Shown here: positions 56,841-64,000 of the stretch, piece after piece
Layout: each line of letters starts with the position of its first letter
Position numbering within the stretch: the first letter of the stretch is position 1
Assembly: GCA_009767595.1 (NCBI GenBank)
Contig: VSDK01022078.1
Coordinates: 390,566-454,565 of the forward strand
Length of the DNA: 64,000 nucleotides
DNA from: Symbiodinium kawagutii
Taxonomy: Eukaryota; Sar; Dinophyceae; Suessiales; Symbiodiniaceae
Reading direction: 5' to 3'
Program-made: the position numbers and the translations under genes
The notes under the pieces: model-generated
Told to the model about the DNA's origin: nothing
Databases searched by the model: none
The model's input: the letters and a program-made list of their open reading frames with translations, nothing else

Positions 56841-56945
56841 GAGCGTGTTGTTTGGGGCAATCGCTTGAGTGGTTGGGTCCACTTGTGCCTGCCTCAGATT
56901 GAGAATCGCAGCAACCACTGCAGTTGTCAGCTGTCCCGCGCCAGG
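56841..56945 (+). CDS. exon, Cys-containing, unknown product
   Basis: After TCTGTATGGGTCAG the frame reads ERVVWGNRLSGWVHLCL, PQIENRSNHCSCQLSRA before the donor GTATGT. The pattern CxxxxxxxxxxCxC could bind metal. Boundaries within a few bases. Confidence 0.45.
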
Positions 56946-57782
56946 TATGTCACAGAGGTTCCGTGCCTGTCATGTCTTGGAGCGATGGTGCAGCTGCTTG
57001 GCCGCAAAGAAAAGGAGTCCTGCCGAAGGCCTTTGCAGTGCTGAGCAGGGCTTTCGGCAGAACGGGCGCCTTCTCAATACACAAAAAGCATAGCAGAGAG
57101 AGGACAGTCATGGACAGTCTCCCTCCAAGGCCCTCAATTTGACCAGTCATAACCAGTGTTCAAGCCGTTGTACATGAGTTTTTTCCCCCTCTTTGTTTGC
57201 AGCTTCCTTTCCGGGCAAATCCTTTGGACGCCCCGGCAGAAAAAATGAGGACATTGAATCTTACCGGCTTCATCGTCCTTCACATGTTGTGCTTCAGGTT
57301 TGCTCGCCGCTTTCCACGCGTGCAGTTGAGAGTTGCCTACCCGGGCAGTGAGCGAAGTGAAAACAAGCGCTGCCCCTCACGGGTCTCAACGAATCAGCAC
57401 TTTGATATTTAGAAACTACAGGAGATGACTGCGACATGTCAGCTGGATAAAATTTGGATGATTTTTGATGCTCAGAATTTGGGTGTGTTGCTAGCCTTCA
57501 TTGCTCAGAGTTCAAACGGGCCAGCGCGGCTAGCAACTCCAAGCAACATGGCGCCAGAACCCAAGTTGAATTCAACTTTTACAGCATGGGCTCGTGGCCC
57601 ACTTCACTACTTCTGCAGGTCAAATGCGGAGATTCGACCTGGAGCAGCCTACCAGAAGCACCAAGAGGATGGAACTTTGGTTCTTGAACTTTGGAAGCGA
57701 CGGCCAATCATGCACAGCTATGCGCAGCCAGTAGTTGAAGTTCATTGACATTTCAGTGTGTTTGACTGCGTCACACTGCCAG

Positions 57783-57854
57783 ATTCAGGAGCGAGAGAGA
57801 AGACGCCGGAGAATGGTCGAGATAGAAGAGGCTCACAAGGAGTATATTTGGAAA
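57783..57854 (+). CDS. array block c, copy 1: basic/acidic helix exon
   Basis: Acceptor CGTCACACTGCCAG, then exactly 24 codons IQERERRRRRMVEIEEA and HKEYIWK, donor GTGGCG, phase 0. A highly charged single helix. Conserved with its splice sites in all four units, the best evidence that the unit derives from a real multi-exon gene. Confidence 0.65.
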
Positions 57855-58233
57855 GTGGCGCGGGCCTTACATTGCACAGAAGCTGCACATGTTGGAGGTT
57901 CCGTGCTCTTTGTTTTCTGTCGAAGCATCGCGAGAATCTGGTTTCCAGGTGCAGTCCTGGGCGGATGCACTTTTTTGCGGGCTTTTGTCCGGAGTTTGCT
58001 TCGAAGAGGACTACGACTAGGCGTTGGGGTGTGTGATGTTTTGTGATGTTTTGTGTCATTTTGGAATCTTGGGACAGAAATCCGGGTACCGCCAAGCACG
58101 AACCTAACAACCAACCCAGCAATACCTAAGCACCACAACCTGCAAGCAACAAACCGCCGCTGATCACCGTGGGGGCGCTGCCAGGTCAATCGTACCAGTC
58201 GTCAGAGGTGCTTGCGACACAGCCTTCTGAAAG

Positions 58234-58400
58234 TTCGACGAAGCTCAGGCACTTCGCATCATCTTGGATTTGTGGATGCGGTTCCAATATGATTTGCCCA
58301 TATTCTTGGCATTTACCCAGAGCTATTGCTGCATTTTTGAGCATCTAGAGCTATTGCTGCATTTGGGTGTTTTTCGAGGTTGGCATTCCCAAGCGGTTGA
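58234..58400 (+). CDS. array block d, copy 1
   Basis: After CTTCTGAAAG the frame reads FDEAQALRIILDLWMRF, QYDLPIFLAFTQSYCCI and FEHLELLLHLGVFRGW. Hydrophobic helices. The donor is not fixed; the frame runs open to 58674. Confidence 0.5.
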
Positions 58401-58811
58401 TCACAGAACTCATGTTGAATCCAACCCTTCCAAGCTCCGTGTCCCTCCAACAACTTGGTCACTGGCACACATTCACTCGCCAACTCCCTTATCCCTAGAC
58501 TCCAAGTCCACTTGCTCCTCACCTTGTGGGTCAGGTTTGAGCCCTTTCCCTCGTCCAAGGGTACAAACCCTGATGTTTTACCAGTTGGAGGAATCACATT
58601 GGGGGGACTCAACAACTAAGTTAGGGCTTGGACAGCTATTTACACCCATCCGAACAAGAACAAGTACAAAGTAATCATGGGTTTTTACATTGTCCTCACT
58701 TTATTTAGCTGCTACGAGTTTTGATATATATATATATACCAAGTGGCCTGATGGATTCCAAATTCCAAATGCAGATATCCAGGTAGATTCGACATTGTTT
58801 GTGTGTGAAAG

Positions 58812-59029
58812 ACATGAGTAGGCTCCACCACCGGAATGGGGTCCCTTGGTGGGAGGCGTCCTTCAGAATATCCTGCGACGCCGCTGGATCGTTTCACCGC
58901 AACCTGAACTGCAGCCGGAGTGGCGAAACCAGCCATGCTGCAGCCAGATTGCACCTTGAAGAGAAAATTGTTGCAACGTGGCTAACCCAATGCAGCTACC
59001 TGAACAATCCTGATCCGATTTTCCAATAG
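58812..59029 (+). CDS. array block a, copy 1 (5'-truncated)
   Basis: Reads DMSRLHHRNGVPWWEAS, FRISCDAAGSFHRNLNC, SRSGETSHAAARLHLEE and KIVATWLTQCSYLNNPD to TAG 59027-59029. It lacks the preceding QAALGTMPSRYDEEYK and the acceptor found in the copies at 60638 and 63134. Confidence 0.5.
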
Positions 59030-59497
59030 TCACTAGCAGCCTTTCCTTTTGACTTTCCACAGTTTCAACCAGAAATGAAAACACGCTGCCTCCCACGGGT
59101 CTGAACAACTCAGCACTTTGATATTTAGAAGCTGAGGGACATGACTGCGACATGTCAGCTGGATAAAATTTGAATGATTTTTGATGCTCAGAATTTGGGT
59201 GTGTTGCTAGCCTTCATTGCTCAGAGTTCAAACGGGCCAGCGCGGCTAGCAACTCCAAGCAACATGGCGCCAGAACCCAAGCTGCATCCAACATGTCCAG
59301 CATGGGCTCGTGGCTTACTTCACTACTTTGCAGGTCAAAGTCGGAGATTCGACCTGGAGCAGCCTACCAGAAGCACCAAGAGGATGGAACTTTGGTTCTT
59401 GAACTTTGGAAGCGACGGCCAATCATGCACAGCTATGCGCAGCCAGTAGTTGAAGTTCATTGACATTTCAGTGTGTTTGACTGCGTCACACTGCCAG

Positions 59498-59569
59498 ATT
59501 CAGGAGCGAGAGAGAAGACGCCGGAGAATGGTCGAGATAGAAGAGGCTCACAAGGAGTATATTTGGAAA
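59498..59569 (+). CDS. array block c, copy 2
   Basis: Identical 24 codons and splice sites to copy 1. Confidence 0.65.
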
Positions 59570-59947
59570 GTGGCGCGGGCCTTACATTGCACAGAAGCTG
59601 CACATGTTGGAGGCTCCGTGCTCTTTGTTTTCTGTCGAAGCATCGCGAGAATCTGGTTTCCAGGTGCAGTCCTGGGCGGATGCACTTTTTTGCAGGCTTT
59701 TGTCCGGAGTTTGCTTCGAAGAGGACTACGACTAGGCGTTGGGTTTTGTGATGTTTTGTGATGTTTTGTGTCATTTTGGAATCTTGGGACTGAAATCCGG
59801 GAAACACCAAGCACGAACCTAACAACCAACCCAGCAATACCTAAGCACCACAACCTGCAAGCAACAAACCGCCGCTAATCACCTTGGGGCATTGCCAGGT
59901 CAATCGCACCAGTCATCGGAGGTGCTGGAAACACAGCCTTCTGAAAG

Positions 59948-60114
59948 TTCGACGAAGCTCAGGCACTTCGCATCATCTTGGATTTGTGGATGCGGTTCCA
60001 ATATGATTTGCCCATATTCTTGGCATTTACCCAGAGCTATTGCTGCATTTTTGAGCATCTAGAGCTATTGCTGCATTTGGGTGTTTTTCGAGGTTGGCAT
60101 TCCCAAGCGGTTGA
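59948..60114 (+). CDS. array block d, copy 2
   Basis: Same reading as copy 1 (FDEAQALRIILDLWMRF...). The downstream frame of unit 3 (NPDVLPVGGITLGGLNNY) meets a TAA here and in unit 1 at the codon that is TAC in unit 3. Confidence 0.5.
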
Positions 60115-60637
60115 TCACAGAACTCATGTTGAATCCAACCCTTCCAAGCTCCGTGTCCCTCCAACAACTTGGTCACTGGCACACATTCACTCGCCAACTC
60201 CCTTATCCCTAGACTCCAAGTCCACTTGCTCCTCACCTTGTGGGTCAGGTTTGAGCCCTTTCCCTCGTCCAAGGGTACAAACCCTGATGTTTTACCAGTT
60301 GGAGGAATCACATTGGGGGGACTCAACAACTAAGTTAGGGCTTGGACAGCTATTTACACCCATCCGAACAAGAACAAGTACAAAGTAATCATGGGTTTTT
60401 ACATTGTCCTCACTTTATTTAGCTGCTACGAGTTTTGATATATATATATATACCAAGTGGCCTGATGGATTCCAAATTCCAAATGCAGATATCCAGGTAG
60501 ATTCGACATTGTTTGTGTGTGTGTGTGCGCATGCACTTGTTTTGGTCTGTGTGTGTGTGTGCGATCTTGGTCAAAGTTGCTATTCCTGCTCTTATTCAAG
60601 CTGGGTATGACTATAGCTACTTGTGGTCACCACTCAG

Positions 60638-60904
60638 CAAGCAGCTTTGGGAACCATGCCATCCAGATATGACGAAGAATACAAGGACATGAGTAGGCTC
60701 CACCACCGGAATGGGGTCCCTTGGTGGGAGGCGTCCTTCAGAATATCCTGCGACGCCGCTGGATCGTTTCACTGCAACCTGAACTGCAGCCGGAGTGGCG
60801 AAACCAGCCATGCTTCGGGCAGATTTCGCCTTGAAGAGAAAATCGTTGCAACGTGGCTAGCCCAATGCAGCTACCTGAACAATCCTGAACCGATTTTCCA
60901 ATAG
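60638..60904 (+). CDS. array block a, copy 2 (complete exon)
   Basis: Acceptor GTCACCACTCAG, then QAALGTMPSRYDEEYKD, MSRLHHRNGVPWWEASF, RISCDAAGSFHCNLNCS and YLNNPEPIFQ to TAG 60902-60904, 88 codons. A conserved terminal exon: the following unit's copy (63134) differs at only one or two residues. No family recognised. Confidence 0.6.
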   Translation, partial: QAALGTMPSRYDEEYKDMSRLHHRNGVPWWEASFRISCDAAGSFHCNLNCSRSGETSHASGRFRLEEKIVATWLAQCSYLNNPEPIFQ

Positions 60905-61362
60905 TCACTAGCAGCCTTTCCTTTTGACTTTCCACAGGTTGAACCAGAAATGAAAACACGCTGCCTCTCACTGGTTTTGACGACTCACCTTGATATTTAG
61001 AAGCTGTGGGAGATGATTGCGACATGTCAGCTGGATAAAATTTGAATGATTTTTGATGCTCAGAATTTGGGTTGCTAGCCTTCATTGCTCAGAGTTCAAA
61101 CGGGCCAGCGCGGCTAGCAACTCCAAGCAACATGGCGCCAGAACCCAAGTTGCATCGAACAATTACAGCATGGGCGCGTGGCCCGCTTCACTACTTTCCA
61201 GGTCAAAGTCGGAGATTCGACCTGGAGCAGCCTGCCAGAAGCACCAAGAGGATGGAACTTTGGTTCTTGAACTTTGGAAGCGACGGCCAATCATGCACAG
61301 CTATGCGCCAGTAGTTGAAGTTCACTGGCTTTTCAGGATGTTTGACTGCATCCCACTGCCAG

Positions 61363-61434
61363 ATTCAGGAGCGGGAGAGAAGACGCCGGAGAATGGTCGA
61401 GATAGAAGAGGCTCACAAGGAGTATATTTGGAAA
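61363..61434 (+). CDS. array block c, copy 3
   Basis: Same 24-codon exon (IQERERRRRRMVEIEEA HKEYIWK) with the same acceptor and donor. After it, CATGGCCTTA is duplicated relative to units 1 and 2. Confidence 0.65.
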
Positions 61435-61817
61435 GTGGCGCGGGCCTTACATGGCCTTACATTGCACAGAAGCTGCACATGTTGGCGGTTCCGTGCTTTT
61501 GTGTTTTCTGTTGAAGCAGGTGCAGTCCTGGGCGGATGCACTTTTTTGCGGGCTTTTGTCCGGAGTTTGCTTCGAAGAGAACTACGACTAGGCGTTGGTG
61601 GCGTTGGGTTCGGTGATGTTTTGTGCCATTTTGGAATCTTGGGACTGAGATCCGGGTACCGCCAAGCACGAACCTAACAACCATTAACAACCAACCCAGC
61701 AGTACCTAAGCACCACAACCTGCAAGCAACAAGCCGTTGCTAATCACCGTGGGGGCCCTGCCAGGTCAATCGTACCAGTCGTCGGAGGTGCTTGCGACAC
61801 AGCCGGCCTCCTGGAAG

Positions 61818-61980
61818 TTCGACGAAGCTCAGGCACTTGGCATCATCTTGGATTTGTGGATGCGGTTCCAATATGATTTGCCCATATTCTTGGCATTTAA
61901 CCAGAGCTATTGCTGCATTTTTGAGCATCTAGAGCTATTGCTGCATTTGGGTGTTTTTCGAGGTTGGCATTCCCAAGCAA
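61818..61980 (+). CDS. array block d, copy 3
   Basis: After CTCCTGGAAG reads FDEAQALGIILDLWMRF, QYDLPIFLAFNQSYCCI; differs from copies 1 and 2 by Arg to Gly and Thr to Asn. Confidence 0.5.
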
Positions 61981-61990
61981 TTGATAGCAA

Positions 61991-62374
61991 GTGATCAGAA
62001 GAACTCGTGTTGAACCGAACCCTCCCCAGTTCGGTGTCCTTCCAACAACTTGGTCACTGCTGCAGTGCATACACTCAGTCGCCAACTCCCTTAGTCCAAG
62101 ACCCCAAGTCCACCTGCTCCTCACCTTGCGGGTCAGGTTTGAGCCCCTTCCCTCGTCCAAGGGTACCAACCCTGATGTTTTACCAGTTGGCGGAATCACT
62201 TTAGGTGGGCTCAACAACTACATTGCGGCTTTGACAGCCATTCACACCCATCCGAACACGAACAAGTACAAAGTAATCATGGGTTTTTACATCATCATCC
62301 TCACTTTATTTAGATGTTCTTCTGTTGAAGTGGATGTGCTTGTTTGCATTGATGATATGTTGCACGAGTTTTGA
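61991..62374 (+). CDS. array block e, copy 3: open 127-codon frame
   Basis: Plus frame reads VEPNPPQFGVLPTTWSL, then NPDVLPVGGITLGGLNN, YIAALTAIHTHPNTNKY and KVIMGFYII. The NPDVLPVGGITLGGLNNY part looks like folded protein. In units 1 and 2 the matching codon after LNN is TAA. Terminal part beyond KVIMG is doubtful. Confidence 0.5.
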   Translation: MIRRTRVEPNPPQFGVLPTTWSLLQCIHSVANSLSPRPQVHLLLTLRVRFEPLPSSKGTNPDVLPVGGITLGGLNNYIAALTAIHTHPNTNKYKVIMGFYIIILTLFRCSSVEVDVLVCIDDMLHEF

Positions 62375-62398
62375 TGTGCGTAATTTTTGTGCATACAT

Positions 62399-62530
62399 GT
62401 GTGCAGTGTGTGTGTGTGTGTGTCTGTGTGCAGTGTGTGTGTGTGTGTGTCTGTGTGCAGTGTGTGTGTGTGTGTGTGTCTGTGTGCAGTGTGTGTGTGT
62501 GTGCATGTGTGCAGTGTGTGTTGCGGGTGG
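62399..62530. repeat. TGTGTGTCTGTGTGCAG minisatellite
   Basis: Four copies of a 30- to 36-base unit made of (TG)n, CTGTGTGCAG. Within unit 3 only. Reverse frames read His/Thr strings and are not genes. Confidence 0.9.
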
Positions 62531-62940
62531 GGTGCGTCCGTGCATTCCACGCAGCATGTTATTGTTTGTTCCCATCTCACTATGTTCTTCGGATGTGCGC
62601 CGTTTTAGTTTATGCGGCATGGCGTGACATATGTTTGCATTTTCTTATGTTAAATTGTTCTGCCTTTGCATCATCCAACCTTGAGTTAGTGTTTGACCGG
62701 CATAGTGTTTCCAGGAAATGCTTTCCACATGCGACCCTTGTTATACTCTGTTAGTATTTGCATTATGCGCTTGTGCATCATGGGCTTGCACATTATGTCA
62801 TTTCATGGGCAATCCTATGACTTGTGCGATCTAGGCCTGCAAAGGCTAGGCTAGGTGTTCTGTGAATTTCTCCCTGTGGACTGAGTGGTCGGTGTGCGAG
62901 TAAAGCCTGCAACGTTTGTTTGATATGAGCACAACTGCAC
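62531..62940. other. unit-3-specific insertion, no gene seen
   Basis: About 400 bases absent from units 1 and 2. Mixed composition, TTATGTTAAATTG and GCGCTTGTGCATCATGGGC-type sequence; no terminal repeats identified. Confidence 0.4.
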
Positions 62941-63133
62941 TGAATATACCAACTGGCCTGATGGATTCCAAATTCCAAATGCAGATATCCAGGTAGATTC
63001 GACATTGTTTGTGTGTGTGTGTGCGCATGCACTTGTTTTGGTCTGTGTGTGTGTGTGCGATCTTGGTCAAAGTTGCTATTCCTGCTCTTATTCAAGCTGG
63101 GTATGACTATAGCTACTTGTGGTCACCACTCAG

Positions 63134-63400
63134 CAAGCAGCTTTGGGAACCATGCCATCCAGATATGACGAAGAATACAAGGACATGAGTAGGCTCCACC
63201 ACCGGAATGGGGTCCCTTGGTGGGAGGCGTCCTTCAGAATATCCTGCGACGCCGCTGGATCGTTTCACTGCAACCTGAACTGCAGCCGGAGTGGCGAAAC
63301 CAGCCATGCTTCGGGCAGATTTCGCCTTGAAGAGAAAATCGTTGCAACGTGGCTAGCCCAATGCAGCTACCTGAACAATCCTGATCCGATTTTCCAATAG
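63134..63400 (+). CDS. array block a, copy 3 (complete exon)
   Basis: Same acceptor and 88 codons as at 60638, ending NNPDPIFQ (Asp for Glu) at TAG 63398-63400. Confidence 0.6.
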   Translation, partial: QAALGTMPSRYDEEYKDMSRLHHRNGVPWWEASFRISCDAAGSFHCNLNCSRSGETSHASGRFRLEEKIVATWLAQCSYLNNPDPIFQ

Positions 63401-63447
63401 TCACTAGCAGCCTTTCCTTTTGACTTTCCACAGGTTGAACCAGAAAT

Positions 63448-64000
63448 GAAAACACGCTGCCTCTCACTGGTTTTGACGACTCACCTTGATATTTAGAAGC
63501 TGTTGGAGATGATTGCGACATGTCAGCTGGATAAAATTTGAATGATTTTTGATGCTCAGAATTTGGGTTGCTAGCCTTCATTGCTCAGAGTTCAAACGGG
63601 CCAGCGCGGCTAGCAACTCCAAGCAACATGGAGCCAGAACCCAAGTTGCATCCAACATTTCCAGCATGGGCTCGTGGCCCACTTCACTACTTCTGCAGGT
63701 CAAATGCGGAGATTCGACCTGGAACACCTTCCCAGAAGCACCAAGAGGATGGAACTTTGATTCTTGAACTTCGAAAGCGACAGCCAATCATGCTCAGCTA
63801 TGCGCAGCCAGTAGTTGAAGTTCACTGACTTTTCAGTGTGTTTGACTGCTTCACACCCCAGAATCAGGAGCGGGAGAGAAGACGCCGGAGAATGGTCGAG
63901 ATAGAAGAGGCTCACAAGGAGTATATTTGGAAAGTGGCGCGGGCCTTACGTCGCACAGAAGCTGCACATGTTGGCGGTTTCGTGTTTTTTTTCTTTTCTG
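63448..64000. repeat. tandem gene array, unit 4 (cut by window end)
   Basis: Starts like the other units. Carries block b with TGA in place of the Trp codon in the RRFDLE frame, and block c at 63862-63933 with Asn replacing the first Ile. It continues past the window, so the array is larger than seen. Confidence 0.85.
63862..63933 (+). CDS. array block c, copy 4
   Basis: Acceptor CTTCACACCCCAG, then NQERERRRRRMVEIEEA, HKEYIWK and donor GTGGCG. Splice sites kept although the flanking blocks have drifted. Confidence 0.6.

Larger units (their letters stand above)
57360..59076. repeat. tandem gene array, unit 1 (1717 bp)
   Basis: First of four head-to-tail copies, taking GAAAACA(C/A)GCGCTGCC as the start marker (57360, 59077, 60952, 63448). 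It carries the coding-like blocks b to e and a 5'-truncated block a. The body (about 57.45-58.78 kb) is nearly identical to unit 2, with whole translated blocks identical on both strands. Relative to units 2 and 3 about 137 bases are missing just before block a (58804). Confidence 0.9.
59077..60951. repeat. tandem gene array, unit 2 (1875 bp)
   Basis: Body nearly identical to unit 1; tail (about 60.44-60.95 kb) nearly identical to the tail of unit 3. Contains a TG-repeat (60513-60560) absent from unit 1. This mosaic pattern points to unequal crossing-over or gene conversion. Confidence 0.9.
60952..63447. repeat. tandem gene array, unit 3 (2496 bp)
   Basis: More diverged body than units 1 and 2, with small indels, and about 600 bases extra at 62.33-62.94 kb that include the TGTGTGTCTGTGTGCAG repeat. 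It keeps an open frame where units 1 and 2 carry stops, so it may be the least damaged copy. Confidence 0.9.

Noticed and set aside
62287-62620. His/Thr-repeat ORFs on the minus strand
   Set aside because: Antisense of the TGTGTGTCTGTGTGCAG minisatellite, with no coding texture outside the repeat.
1-64000. Bacterial or viral contamination
   Set aside because: No gene-dense stretch, no ribosome-binding sites, no operons, and recognisable proteins are split by spliceosomal-type introns throughout.

Overview
The window is nuclear DNA of a eukaryote, most probably a dinoflagellate of the Symbiodinium/Suessiales type. No bacterial-style long genes exist: the longest clean open frame is about 208 codons. 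Coding signal comes as short, relatively GC-rich exons (25-190 bases) bounded by GT-AG, and in several places GC-AG or possibly GA-AG, introns, scattered on both strands in AT-rich, repeat-laden DNA. Two of the best genes use GC donors, as dinoflagellates often do. Two runs of N (8282-8338, 25370-25379) show a draft scaffold. Exons were called by reading frame, codon texture, splice sites and phase continuity, so most models are partial and most products are not named.

Region by region. 0-4.4 kb: one small ORF, then degenerate simple repeats and a (GAT)n tract. 4.4-6.3 kb (+): a multi-exon gene ending in a RING-H2 ubiquitin-ligase domain split over three phase-0 exons. 7.0-12.6 kb: mostly minus-strand exons of unrecognised protein(s), with a few plus-strand exons between. 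13-19.6 kb: short exons on both strands, including an acidic/serine-rich and an RRxSTGSD-containing plus-strand protein. 19.7-25.6 kb: unrecognised exons on both strands plus an octotricopeptide-like (OPR) exon beside the second gap. 26-27.7 kb (+): coiled-coil exons with a long hairpin in the intron. 27.9-29.4 kb (-): a multi-exon gene of unknown function. 31.0-36.4 kb (+): the best gene of the window, a Deg/HtrA-family serine protease (plant DEG9-like) in about 14 exons with His, Asp and Ser catalytic motifs and PDZ segments. 36.8-39.3 kb: conflicting ORFs. 39.3-40.3 kb: a block bounded by inverted repeats, filled with C-tracts, a 'CTACCTATATG' minisatellite and a G-tract. 41.8-42.5 kb (+): unassigned exons. 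43.5-45.5 kb (+): an ion channel with an S6 pore-lining exon followed by the C-linker and cyclic-nucleotide-binding-like region. 45.6-49.6 kb: scattered unassigned exons. 49.7-52.1 kb (+): an OPR-like organelle RNA-binding protein. 52.4-55.9 kb (+): well-supported phase-0 exons of unknown proteins, interrupted by a CATCGTG / AACCCGTGC repeat field. 57.36-64.0 kb: four tandem copies (1.7, 1.9, 2.5 kb and one cut by the window edge) of a partial multi-exon gene.

The genes do not form an operon-like system. The dispersed elements are the more unusual content: a MITE-like family with GTTTCTCAAAATrGGGG termini (at least five copies, one flanked by a 9-base direct repeat), a second roughly 110-base dispersed family, several long hairpins, and the recently duplicated tandem gene array.
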